Below are positions 16,699 through 24,728 of a stretch of 64,000 nucleotides of DNA, one piece after another (position 1 is the first letter of the stretch; every line of letters starts with the position of its first letter). The notes beneath the pieces were generated by a model, which was not told the origin of the DNA, did not search any database, and saw nothing but the letters and a program-made list of their open reading frames with translations. This DNA is from Kitasatospora sp. SolWspMP-SS2h. Lineage in GTDB: Bacteria; Actinomycetota; Actinomycetes; Streptomycetales; Streptomycetaceae. Made by a program: the position numbers and the translations under genes. Location of the stretch: assembly GCF_003259315.1 (NCBI RefSeq), contig NZ_QLLT01000005.1, forward strand, positions 232,178 to 296,177, read 5' to 3'.

Positions 16699-17714
16699 GC
16701 CACTCCGCACACCTGCCCGGCGTCCTCGCCATCGACGCCGGCAACAGCAAGACCGACCTGGCCCTGGTCGGCGCCGACGGCACGGTGCTGGCCACCGCCC
16801 GCGGCGGCGGCTTCCAGCCGCAGCACACCGGCCCGGAGGCGGCCGTCGCCGCGCTCGCCCCGCTGGTCGACGACCTGGCCCGGCAGGCCGGCGTCGGACC
16901 GCGCCCCGACGGGCGGCCGCTGACCGACCACGTCAGCGCCTGCCTGGCCAACGCGGACCTGCCGATCGAGGAGCAGCAGCTGCACGAGGCGATATCCGGC
17001 CACGGCTGGGGCGCCTCCGCGCACGTCGCCAACGACACCTTCGGCCTGCTGCGGGCCGGCACCGACGGGCCGCTGGGCGTCGCGGTGGTCTGCGGCGCGG
17101 GCATCAACTGCGTCGGCCTGCGGCCCGACGGGCGCACCGCCCGCTGGCCCGCGCTCGGCCAGCTCACCGGCGACTGGGGCGGCGGCGGCGGGCTCGCCGC
17201 CGAGGCGATGTGGCACGCGGCCCGGGCCGAGGACGGCCGCGGCCCGGCCACCCTGCTCTCCCCCATGATCGGCGCGCACTTCAGACTGGCCGGGGCCAAC
17301 GCCTTCGCCGAGGCCATGCACCTGGGCCGGATCGACCGGGCCCGGCTGCACGAGGTCGCCCGGGTGCTGTTCGCGGCCGGCACCGCGGGCGACCCGGTCG
17401 CGCTCGACCTGATCGACCGCCAGGCCGACGAGGTGGCCCGGCTCGCGGTGATCGCGCTGACCAGGCTGGACCTGCTCGACCGGCCGGTGCCGGTGGTGCT
17501 CGGCGGCGGGGTGCTGGCCTCCCGGCAGCCGCTGCTGCTCGACAACCTGACCGCCCGGCTGGCCGCGGACGCGCCGCTCGCCGAACCGCGCGTGGTGGTC
17601 GCCCCGCCGGTGCTCGGCGCGGCCCTGCTGGGCCTGGACCACCTGGGCGCCGATCCCGCCGCGCACCGCCGGCTGCGGGACGGGTACCCGACCGCCCACG
17701 CGATAGCGGCCTGA
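16695..17714 (+). CDS. BadF/BadG-type sugar kinase (N-acetylglucosamine-kinase-like)
   Basis: A 339-residue ASKHA-fold kinase. It shows phosphate-1 motif GVLAIDAGNSKTDLAL (residues 9-24), phosphate-2 and adenosine segments VVCGAGINCVGL and LGGGVLAS, and GDWGGGGGLAAEAMWH, the glycine-rich block typical of BadF/GlcNAc-kinase proteins. It probably phosphorylates the sugar imported or released by the operon; glucose and GlcNAc are both possible. The start is ATG 16695 behind a GGGGGG tract and overlaps the stop of a short upstream ORF. It is the last gene of the operon; hairpins follow at 17737 and 17803. Confidence 0.85.
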   Translation: MSHSAHLPGVLAIDAGNSKTDLALVGADGTVLATARGGGFQPQHTGPEAAVAALAPLVDDLARQAGVGPRPDGRPLTDHVSACLANADLPIEEQQLHEAISGHGWGASAHVANDTFGLLRAGTDGPLGVAVVCGAGINCVGLRPDGRTARWPALGQLTGDWGGGGGLAAEAMWHAARAEDGRGPATLLSPMIGAHFRLAGANAFAEAMHLGRIDRARLHEVARVLFAAGTAGDPVALDLIDRQADEVARLAVIALTRLDLLDRPVPVVLGGGVLASRQPLLLDNLTARLAADAPLAEPRVVVAPPVLGAALLGLDHLGADPAAHRRLRDGYPTAHAIAA

Positions 17715-17736
17715 CCGGCCGGACCGGTCCGAGGAC

Positions 17737-17758
17737 GGCCTGACCGACCGGTCAGGCC
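17737..17758. terminator. Small hairpin after the kinase gene
   Basis: A perfect 9-bp inverted repeat, GGCCTGACC and GGTCAGGCC, with the 4-base loop GACC lies 23 bp past the kinase stop. It could start termination ahead of the larger hairpin at 17803-17857. Confidence 0.45.
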
Positions 17759-17802
17759 AGTCAGGCCGGTCAGCGGCGGCCCGGGCGCCGCCCCCGCGAC
17801 CG

Positions 17803-17857
17803 CCGCCGGCGGGAGCGGTCGGGGCACCGCACCTGCCCCGACCGCCCCCGCCGGCGG
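17803..17857. terminator. Strong bidirectional terminator
   Basis: A 24-bp stem with one mismatched position and a 7-base loop (CCGCACC, 17827-17833) lies between the convergent sugar operon and the lectin/DUF11 gene. Its size and position fit a shared terminator. Confidence 0.75.
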
Positions 17858-17882
17858 TTCCGTTCTCGCGCCCTGCCGCGGG

Positions 17883-20516
17883 TCAGCTCCGGCGGGTGCG
17901 GCCCCGTCGGACGTGCCCCCGTCGGACGGCCAGCAGCACCGCGCCGCCGATCAGCAGCAGCACCGCGACCACGCCCGCGGCGGCGGCCGGCGCGCCGGTG
18001 CCGGGCAGCTCGGGGCCGTGGTGGTCGTGGTGCGGGGGCTTCGGCGCCGGGCTCGGGGTCGGGCTAGGGCTCGGGCTGGGGCTGGGGCTGGGCGCGTCGA
18101 CGGTGACGGTGGCGCTCGCCGTGTTGTCGGACGGGTCGGTGTCGGTCTGGTCGAGGCCGGTCAGCGTCGCGGTGTTGGTGTGGGTGCCGGGCGCGGTGGC
18201 GCGGGCGGTGAGGGTGAGCCGGGCCTGCGCGCCGACGGCCAGGTCGCCGATCGTCCAGACGCCGGTGGCCGCCGCGTACCCGCCGGTGCCGGGCTCGGCG
18301 CGGACCAGTTCCAGGCCGGGCGGGAGCAGGTCGGTGAGGACCAGCCCGGTGGCGGGCGCGGGGCCGTCGTTGGCGGCGGTGACGGTGAACACCACCTGCC
18401 CGCCGAGCCCGGGGCGCGGGTCGTCGACGCTCTTGCCGACCACGATGTCGGTGTCGGTGAGCGGCCGGACGGTGGCGCTCGCGGTGTTGTTCGCCGTCAC
18501 CGGGTCGTACTGGTCGGCGGCCGTGACGGTGGCGGTGTCGGTGGCGGGCGCGGCGGCGTCCAGCCGGACCAGCAGGGTGAGCCGCACGGTGCCGCCGACG
18601 GGCAGCGCGGGCACCGTCCAGCGTCCGGTGGCCGGGTCGTAGGCGGTGCCGGCGGCGGCGGTCGGGGTGAGCAGCGTGGTGCCGGCGGGGACGGGGTTGT
18701 CGACGACGGCGTTGGTCGCGTCGGCCGGGCCGTTGTTGCGCAGGGTGACGGTGAAGGTGGTGGTGGAGCCGACCGGCAGCACCTGCGGGTCGGCGTCCAC
18801 GGTGACGGCGAGGTCGGCGACCGCGACCACCGGGATGACCGCGGTGGACGGGGCTGCCTCGACGGACTGCCCGATCGGGGAGACCGCGGCGGCGGTGGCG
18901 GTGTTGCTGAACGAGCCGGCCGCCAGGTCCTGTTCGGTGACGGTGTGGCTGCCGGTGCAGACCACCGAGCCGCCGGGCTCCACCACCGAGGCCGGGCAGG
19001 CCAGGTCGGTGATCCCCGGGTCCTGGACCACCAGGGTGGAGAGGGTGGAGCCTCCGGTGTTGGTGGCGGTGAAGGTGTAGTCGACCACCTGGCCCACGGT
19101 GTGCGGGGCGGGCGTGACGGCCCGCTTGTCGAGGGTCAGCGCCGAGGCGATCGGCACCGTCACGGTGGACGGTCCGGTGCCGAGCTGGGGGCCGATGGCC
19201 GGGGTCGCGGTGGCGGTCGCGGTGTTGACGACCCGTCCGGCGGCGACGTCCTGCGCGGTGACGGTGTAGCTGCCGGTGCACACCACGGTCGAACCGGGCG
19301 CGGGCGCCGGCGGCAGGGTGGTGGCCGGGCAGCTCACGGGGGCCAGCTTGTCGTCGCTGACGGTCAGCGAACCCACCTCCACCGCACCGGCGTTGGTGAC
19401 CACGTACTGGTACGGGATCACCGTCCCGGCGGTGATCACCGCGGGCAGCGGCGGACCGCTCCGGTCGACCTGCTTGACCAGGTCGAGCGCGCCCAGCGGC
19501 AGGATCGAGGAGGCCGTGACGTTGCGGATCAGGTGGACGTCGGTGGAGCCGCCGGTGGAGGCGCTGAACCCGAACTTGTAGGTGGACGGCAGCCCGGCCG
19601 GGGCCGGCCGGTCCAGCACCTGGTGCCAGCCGGTGCCGTCCTGGAAGTCGATCTGGACGATCACCCGGGGGTCGGGCGCGGGCGTGATCTGCACGTTGAC
19701 GGTGCGCTTGGCGACCGCCGGGTCGGTGGTGCCGAACGGCGCGCCCAGGCTGCCGGGCAGCGTGGTCGCGGCCCGCGGCGGGTCACCGGCCGGCGCCTCG
19801 GTGGTGGACGCCAGGTAGCAGTAGCCGGAGGTGCCGGCGCCCGGGCCGCGCAGGGTGACCGCGTTCGGCGCGACCGGGCCGTCCTGCCTCACCGGCGACT
19901 GCTGGCCGGTCGGGCAGTCCGCGCCCCGGTTCTCGCCGTCGTTGTAGAAGTTGCCGTACATGTCCAGGCCCACACCCAGGTAGCCGCCGACCACGCCGGG
20001 GCTGAGGTTGCGCTGCGCGTAGCCGAGGCTGCCGCCGTCCGCGCCCTTGGAGTCCAGCGGGGTCGCGCCGTCCACCAGGTAGAACCCGATGCCGTCGCCG
20101 GGCTGCGCGTTGCCGCCGTACTGGTACTGCTCGAAGGTCACCGACAGGCCCGCCGAGGCGGGCACCGGGCGGCGGTACAGCATCGAGCCGCCGACGAACC
20201 CGGCCGCGTCGTTGAGCTGGAGGTAGCCGGGCGTCACCCCGGGCACCGGCGCGGCCGGGGTGCCGCCGGCCGGGCAGGACGGGACGGGCGCGGTGCCCGG
20301 CGCGGGCGTGCTCCCGGGGGGCGCGCCGGTCAGGCAGGTGTCGCCCAGCGGCTCCCAGGACGGGTCGGCGATCGAGGCGCCCGCGAAGGTCTCGTCGACG
20401 ATCACCGTCCCGCCGGTCGGCGGATCCGCCGCCGCCCGCGGCCCGGCCACCAACGGCCCCGCCGCCAGCAGCAGCGCCAGCATCCCCCGTGCCACCCCGC
20501 GCACCCGTCCCGCCAT
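17883..20516 (-). CDS. Sortase-anchored surface protein: L-type-lectin-like domain plus DUF11 repeats
   Basis: An 877-residue cell-wall protein. Signal peptide about 1-29 (RGMLALLLAAGPLVAGPRAAA); a legume-lectin-like beta-sandwich about 33-265 with FEQYQYGGNAQPGDGIGFYLVDG and GVGLDMYGNFYNDG; then about five DUF11/CARDB-type repeats of 110-120 residues, each ending near VVNTATATA or NNTASATV; a Pro/Ser-rich wall-spanning linker; LPGTG; a membrane helix; and an Arg-rich tail. This is a complete sortase substrate. The open frame continues upstream past 21,000, but the signal peptide begins at ATG 20516 (GGGAG upstream), so the extension is rejected. It may be a sugar-binding adhesin. No sortase gene lies in the window. 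Confidence 0.88.
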   Translation of the reverse strand: MAGRVRGVARGMLALLLAAGPLVAGPRAAADPPTGGTVIVDETFAGASIADPSWEPLGDTCLTGAPPGSTPAPGTAPVPSCPAGGTPAAPVPGVTPGYLQLNDAAGFVGGSMLYRRPVPASAGLSVTFEQYQYGGNAQPGDGIGFYLVDGATPLDSKGADGGSLGYAQRNLSPGVVGGYLGVGLDMYGNFYNDGENRGADCPTGQQSPVRQDGPVAPNAVTLRGPGAGTSGYCYLASTTEAPAGDPPRAATTLPGSLGAPFGTTDPAVAKRTVNVQITPAPDPRVIVQIDFQDGTGWHQVLDRPAPAGLPSTYKFGFSASTGGSTDVHLIRNVTASSILPLGALDLVKQVDRSGPPLPAVITAGTVIPYQYVVTNAGAVEVGSLTVSDDKLAPVSCPATTLPPAPAPGSTVVCTGSYTVTAQDVAAGRVVNTATATATPAIGPQLGTGPSTVTVPIASALTLDKRAVTPAPHTVGQVVDYTFTATNTGGSTLSTLVVQDPGITDLACPASVVEPGGSVVCTGSHTVTEQDLAAGSFSNTATAAAVSPIGQSVEAAPSTAVIPVVAVADLAVTVDADPQVLPVGSTTTFTVTLRNNGPADATNAVVDNPVPAGTTLLTPTAAAGTAYDPATGRWTVPALPVGGTVRLTLLVRLDAAAPATDTATVTAADQYDPVTANNTASATVRPLTDTDIVVGKSVDDPRPGLGGQVVFTVTAANDGPAPATGLVLTDLLPPGLELVRAEPGTGGYAAATGVWTIGDLAVGAQARLTLTARATAPGTHTNTATLTGLDQTDTDPSDNTASATVTVDAPSPSPSPSPSPTPSPAPKPPHHDHHGPELPGTGAPAAAAGVVAVLLLIGGAVLLAVRRGHVRRGRTRRS

Positions 20517-20725
20517 CCGCTCTCCCACCGCACCTCGCGCCCGTCCGCCCCGGTCGGGGCCGCACGAGCCTAGGCACCCCGCCCGCCCCCGCCCGCCCAG
20601 TGCGCCATCAGTGGGCGCGCCGGGCCGCACCGGGCCGGGGACGACACCGCCTGCGCGATCGCCGACGTGGTGGCGGACCCGGCGGACTGATTCGGTGGGC
20701 TGGGGCGGCGGGTTGGGGCGGCGGG

Positions 20726-21112
20726 TCAACTCGCTTGCGGGAGGGGCTGCTTGATGCGGGCGGCCTGGGCCCGGGGGTGGCTGGTGTTGCCGTTGTGGCC
20801 GCCGGGCAGCAGCTCGACCGGGGTGTCGAGCAGGGCGCCGAGGGCCTGGGCGCAGCGGCGGTCGAAGACGGCGGACGGGGTGGTGCGGCCGACGGCGGGC
20901 ACGATCCGGGTGGTGGCGGCCCGGACGGCGTCGGCGTGCTCGGCCGGGCTCGCGCCGCGCTCGGGGTGGTCGAGGCGGCTGCGGGACGGGCCGCGCCGGT
21001 CGTAGGTGAGGACGGTGCAGGTGTCGGCCAGGTGTGGGACGAGGTCGGCGGTGCGGTCGGCGTCGCCCTCGCCGCTCCGGGCGATCAGCAGCAGCGGGCC
21101 GGACCCGGCCGA
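20726..21112 (-). pseudogene. Remnant of an alpha/beta hydrolase with a large internal deletion
   Basis: The minus strand reads GSGPLLLIA, then TCTVLTYDRRGPSRS, a hydrolase N-terminal pattern (oxyanion strand and the TYDRRG turn), runs through PAEHADAVRAA and passes straight to TTRIVPAVGRTTP and VELLPGGHNGNTSHP, which match the C-terminal part of such enzymes (second-last strand and catalytic-His loop). The nucleophile elbow (GxSxG), lid and acid region, roughly 120 residues, are missing, and there is no convincing start codon. I read this as a decayed gene with an in-frame deletion. Confidence 0.6.
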
Positions 21113-21293
21113 CCGGCGGCGCACCCTGGTCCGCGCCGCCGAACGCCCCTCCGCCCGGGTCGCCGCCGTCCGCGCCGCCGGCGTCGAGGAGGCGCTGGCC
21201 GCCGCGCTCGGCCCCGACGCCGGACCCGAGCGGCTCGCCGAGGTCACCGCGGCGCCGACCGTCCTGGCCCGGCACCTGTCGGCGCGCGACTGA
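21105..21293 (+). pseudogene. Coding-like fragment, possibly the C-terminus of a TetR-type regulator
   Basis: About 62 codons ending at TGA 21291-21293 (from RRRTLVRAAERP to VLARHLSARD) have strong G/C third positions and an Ala/Leu/Arg-rich helical character like the last helices of a TetR ligand domain. No helix-turn-helix or start codon precedes it. It abuts the hydrolase remnant on the other strand, suggesting both were cut by one deletion. The family call is weak. Confidence 0.3.
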
Positions 21294-21361
21294 CCGGGGC
21301 CCGCGCGCACCGGGGACGGGCCCGGGCCCAGGCCTGGGCTCTCCGCAGCGGCTTCCACGCA

Positions 21362-21378
21362 GGTGACGGTACGTCACC
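21362..21378. promoter_or_regulatory. 17-bp operator-like palindrome
   Basis: Perfect 7-bp arms, GGTGACG and CGTCACC, around GTA. It lies between the decayed hydrolase/regulator region and the gene at 21543, and could be an orphan operator of the lost regulator. Confidence 0.4.
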
Positions 21379-21454
21379 GCGCCGACAAGTTCCCTGGTCC
21401 GGTATCGGTTGAGTGAACATCCGGCCGCGGTGCCGGGGATGCCCGTTCTGTCCG

Positions 21455-21483
21455 TTGAACCCGCCCGGTGGGGTTGTTAGTGT
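21455..21483 (+). promoter_or_regulatory. Housekeeping-type promoter
   Basis: TTGAAC (21455-21460), a 17-bp spacer and TAGTGT (21478-21483) form a good sigma-70/HrdB-type promoter. It is placed about 60 bp upstream of the gene at 21543. Confidence 0.6.
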
Positions 21484-21542
21484 CGCGCGCTCACAGCGCG
21501 TCCGACGGGGGCGTGCGCCTGGAGTACCGGGAGCAGCGCCAG

Positions 21543-22094
21543 ATGGCGATCCGCAAGTCCACGATGCAGGAGCAGGTCGCCGCGGCGATCGCCGCGATCG
21601 AGCCCAACGACCGTCCGGTGACGACCTTTCACACGGTCACCGGCCCGAGCCCGTGGCTGACCCAGCAGTTCGGTCTGATCGGCCAGCTGTTCGTGAAGTA
21701 CTACTTCGTGACGCTGACCCAGCGGGTCGTCGTCATCCACCGCGCCTCCCGGGTCAGCAACCGTCCGCTGGAGCTGCTGCACGTCATCCCGCTCGACCAG
21801 GCCCGCGCCTCGATCAGCGACGTGCGCCGGAACGCGCTCTGGAGCTCGCTGCGCTTCCTGATCCCGGGCGAGCCGCAGCCGACCCGCCTGAACATCCACC
21901 GTTACTGGCGGACCGAGATGGACGCCTTCACCGGCGGCCTGCTCGGCGGCGGCCCCGGCGTCCCCGGCCAGTACCCGCCGGCCCAGGCCCCCGGCCAGTA
22001 CCAGCCGGTCCCCGGCCAGGCCCCGTACCCGCAGGCCCCGGCTCAGGCCCCGGCGCCGGCGCCGGCGCCGGGTGCCAACCCGTACAAGAACTGA
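21543..22094 (+). CDS. Conserved protein of unknown function with Pro/Gln/Ala-rich tail
   Basis: A 183-residue soluble protein. A folded domain of about 130 residues (TVTGPSPWLTQQFGLIGQLFVKYYFVTLTQRVVVIHRAS, then HVIPLDQARASISDVRRNALWSSLRFLIPG) has an alternating beta pattern resembling a PH-like fold of the kind seen in actinobacterial hypothetical proteins. The last 50 residues are low-complexity, with repeated PGQYP/APGQYQP/PGQAPYP units ending NPYKN. The start is ATG 21543 or GTG 21513; both lie behind G-rich sequence and downstream of the promoter at 21455. The gene is followed by a very strong terminator. No function is assigned. Confidence 0.75.
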   Translation: MAIRKSTMQEQVAAAIAAIEPNDRPVTTFHTVTGPSPWLTQQFGLIGQLFVKYYFVTLTQRVVVIHRASRVSNRPLELLHVIPLDQARASISDVRRNALWSSLRFLIPGEPQPTRLNIHRYWRTEMDAFTGGLLGGGPGVPGQYPPAQAPGQYQPVPGQAPYPQAPAQAPAPAPAPGANPYKN

Positions 22095-22125
22095 TCCGCG
22101 CCGGTGAGCCGGTAACCGCTCGCGC

Positions 22126-22179
22126 CGCCGGGGCGCCCGTCCGACCGTCGAACGGTCCGGACGGGCGCCCCGGCGTTTT
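22126..22179 (+). terminator. Very strong intrinsic terminator
   Basis: An 18-bp perfect stem (22126-22143 pairing with 22158-22175), with a smaller nested hairpin (ACCGT/ACGGT) at its tip, is followed directly by TTTT (22176-22179). It ends the gene at 21543. Confidence 0.9.
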
Positions 22180-22215
22180 CGCGGGTTCGCCGGGCGAACG
22201 AGGGGTGTCGGGGCG

Positions 22216-22788
22216 TCAGCCGAGGTGGGTGCGGGCCCAGTCGGCGAGCAGGCGGGCGCAGTCGTCGACGGACTCCTGCCAGCTGCGGACCGCGCCGTCC
22301 CCGGCCTCGTCGCTGACGTGCTTGATCAGCCGGACGGGGAGCCGGGCGCGGCGGGCGACGGTGGCGACCGCGTAGCCCTCCATGTCGACCAGGTCGGCGC
22401 TGCGGGCCAGCAGGTCGCGGTCGGCGTCGGCGGAGACGAAGCGGTCGCCGGTGGCGAGCACCGGACCGGCCGGGGCGAGGTCGATCGGGCCGTCCATCCG
22501 GTGGCCGGTGAGCTGTTCCAGCAGCGGGGTGTCGAGGTCGTGCTGGACCACCCGGCCGATCTCGTGCGTCCCGGCCAGGCCGGACCGCAGGGCGCCCGCG
22601 GTGCCCAGGTTGACGACGGCGGCGGGCCGCTCACCGCCGCCCAGCAGGCCGGCCAGCGCGGCCGCCGCGTTGAGCTTGCCCATGCCGGTGAGCAGCACCG
22701 GCAGGCCGCCGTCGAAGTGCGCGGCCTCCTCGGGCAGGGCGACGACGAGCAGCGGGCGGTCGGGGGTGACGGTTCCGGTCAGACGCAT
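22216..22788 (-). CDS. MTA/SAH-nucleosidase-like purine phosphorylase-family protein
   Basis: A 190-residue protein of the nucleoside phosphorylase superfamily. It begins VTPDRPLLVVALPEEAAHF, has GMGKLNAAAALAGLL and VVNLGTAGALRSGL, the substrate Glu in DMEGYAVA and the catalytic-Asp loop KHVSDEAGDG. The most likely activity is hydrolysis of 5'-methylthioadenosine or S-adenosylhomocysteine to adenine plus a thioribose or homocysteine derivative; a related nucleoside is possible, since the protein is shorter than typical MtnN (about 230). ATG 22788 is the natural start; the open frame upstream is G-rich sequence read as protein. Confidence 0.8.
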   Translation of the reverse strand: MRLTGTVTPDRPLLVVALPEEAAHFDGGLPVLLTGMGKLNAAAALAGLLGGGERPAAVVNLGTAGALRSGLAGTHEIGRVVQHDLDTPLLEQLTGHRMDGPIDLAPAGPVLATGDRFVSADADRDLLARSADLVDMEGYAVATVARRARLPVRLIKHVSDEAGDGAVRSWQESVDDCARLLADWARTHLG

Positions 22789-23275
22789 GACGCCCAGCTT
22801 ACGAGGGGCCCGGGACGGCCGGACCGGGGCTACGGGGTGGGGGCGACCCGACCGAAACGGCGGCGGGACCGGCCGAGGCCGGGGCGAAGGGAGGCCGGGG
22901 CGGAACAAGGCCAAGGCGGCCGGGCCGGGGACGGCTGGACGGGAACGGCCGGGCCGAGGGTGGTGGGGCCCCGGCCGGGGACGGCCCGGTCGGAGCTGCG
23001 GGATCGGGCGAAGCCAGGGCCGGGGCGGCGAAATCGGGGGACGGAAACGGCCAGGCCGGGACGGCCGGGACGAGGCTACGGGGCCGAATCGGTCGGATCG
23101 GGGCGAGGACGCGGCCAGGCCCGAACGGCAGGATCGGGCGAGGTCGGGACCGGTCGGGGCCGGTGGGGGCACAGATCGGTCACCGCCCGGCGAACTCCAG
23201 ACCAACTGCGGCCCGGGGGCAGCCGGGCGTGGTGATACTGCCCGGAGACAGGGCCGGTGGAGCCGAGGGGGAACG
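22789..23275. other. 487-bp G-rich, strand-asymmetric gap
   Basis: The plus strand is strongly purine/G-rich with many GGCCGGGGCGG-, GGGACGG- and GATCGGGCGA-like variants, unlike flanking coding DNA. Although open in one plus frame, the translation is Gly/Arg-only low complexity and I do not call a gene. It precedes the promoter region of the GlnX-like gene. Confidence 0.55.
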
Positions 23276-24703
23276 GTGGCCGCACAGACACAGGGGAGCG
23301 TCCTCGCGCCGCCGCCCGGCCGTCCGCCGGGAGCGGTGCCGAGCCGGGTGCCGAGCCGAGGGCCGGGCGGGGGGCCGGGGTGGTCGTTCGGGTCACTGCC
23401 CGAGGCGCTGTCCGGGTCGTTGGCGCGGCTGCGGCTGGCCGCCCGGACTCCGCCGGGGCGGCTGCGCACGGCGGGCGCGGTGCTGGTGGCGCTGGCGCTG
23501 CTGTTCGGGGTCACGGCGGCCTGGCAGTCCGCCGAACGGGCGTCCGCAGCGCGGAAGTTGGCGTCCCGCAGTGAGCCGCTCAGTCAGGACGCGGCGGAGC
23601 TGTACCGTTCGCTGGCCGACGCCGACGCCACCGCCGCCGCGGGCTTCCTGATGGCCGCCGCCGAGCCGCCCGAGGTGCGCAAGCGGTACCAGGACGACCT
23701 GGCGACCGCGTCCCGGCTGATCCCGCAGGCCGCCGCGCGCAGCGGCACCTCGTCCGACGCGCAGCGCCGGCTGGCCGAGCTGAGCCGGCAACTGCCGCGC
23801 TACGCGGGCCTGGTGGAGACCGCCCGGGCGATCAACCGGGAGGGCCTGCCGCTCGGCGGCGCGTACCTGCGCTACGCCTCCGACTACCTGCAGAAGACCG
23901 TGCTGCCGAACGCGCAGCAGCTGGCCGACACCGAGGCCGCCGCGCTGGACGGCGACCACGACGCGGCCGCCGCCGTGCCCTGGGCGGCACTGGTGCTGGG
24001 GGTGCTGCTGCTGGGCGCGCTGGGCCGCTACCAGATGGTGCTGTTCCGGCGCACCAACCGGGTGTTCAACCCCGGGCTGCTGGCCGCCTCGGCGGCGGTG
24101 CTGGTCGCGCTGGTGTGGACGGTCGGCGGCACCGCGGCGGCCGGCGGCCGCCTGCACGAGGCCCGCACCCAGGGCATCGACCCGCTGCGCCGGTTGAACC
24201 AGGTCCGGGTGGTGGCGTTGCAGGCGCACACCGCGGAGAACCTCAACCTGGTCTCGCGCGGCGCCACCGAGGCGTACGACGACCGCTGGGAGGAGCTGGC
24301 GCGGACCCTCGCCGGCCCGGCCGACAGCGCCGGTTCGGCGGTCGGGCTGCTCGTCGCGCCGCCGGACCGGGCCCGGCGGCAACTGACCGACGCCCAGCAC
24401 CGGTTCGACGAGTGGCAGCAGCGGCACGCGGCCGCCGCCGAGCTGGACGCGAGCGGCGACTACGAGGGGACGCTGCGCACGACCCTGGCCCCGGGCCGGG
24501 ACGACACCGCGGAGGCCGCGTTCAACGCCGCCGAGCAGCAGTGGGAGCAGGCCGGACGGGCCGAGCAGGCCGCGTTCGACTCCGCCGCGGGCGGCGTCGA
24601 CGGGGGGCTGGCCGTCCAGGCGGTGGCGGCGGCGCTGCTGGCCGCACTGGCGGCCGGCGGCACGGTGCGCGGCATCGGGCGCCGACTGGCCGAGTACCGG
24701 TAA
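23276..24703 (+). CDS. GlnX-like four-helix membrane sensor
   Basis: A 475-residue membrane protein. A Pro/Gly-rich cytosolic tail (1-60) leads to TM1 (about 66-84), a helical extracytoplasmic domain (85-230), TM2 (234-252), TM3 (265-285), a second helical extracytoplasmic domain (286-440) and TM4 (443-463). Such paired helical bundles resemble chemoreceptor sensor domains. Order and topology match mycobacterial GlnX, which with GlnH passes amino-acid availability to PknG; here too the next genes are a GlnH-like protein and PknG. The start is GTG 23276 behind GAGGGGG. I infer that it senses ligand-loaded GlnH across the membrane. Confidence 0.75.
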   Translation: MAAQTQGSVLAPPPGRPPGAVPSRVPSRGPGGGPGWSFGSLPEALSGSLARLRLAARTPPGRLRTAGAVLVALALLFGVTAAWQSAERASAARKLASRSEPLSQDAAELYRSLADADATAAAGFLMAAAEPPEVRKRYQDDLATASRLIPQAAARSGTSSDAQRRLAELSRQLPRYAGLVETARAINREGLPLGGAYLRYASDYLQKTVLPNAQQLADTEAAALDGDHDAAAAVPWAALVLGVLLLGALGRYQMVLFRRTNRVFNPGLLAASAAVLVALVWTVGGTAAAGGRLHEARTQGIDPLRRLNQVRVVALQAHTAENLNLVSRGATEAYDDRWEELARTLAGPADSAGSAVGLLVAPPDRARRQLTDAQHRFDEWQQRHAAAAELDASGDYEGTLRTTLAPGRDDTAEAAFNAAEQQWEQAGRAEQAAFDSAAGGVDGGLAVQAVAAALLAALAAGGTVRGIGRRLAEYR

Positions 24704-24728
24704 CGGGGAAGGGGACGGGGAGCGAAGG

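Noticed and set aside
20517..21377. N-terminal extension of the lectin/DUF11 protein by nearly 290 codons
   Set aside because: The signal peptide starts at 20516, and the upstream frame overlaps the hydrolase remnant with no recognisable protein.
22789..23514. Extension of the MTA/SAH-nucleosidase-like protein upstream through the G-rich tract
   Set aside because: The translation there is Pro/Arg/Ser low complexity, and ATG 22788 begins the natural first strand of the fold.
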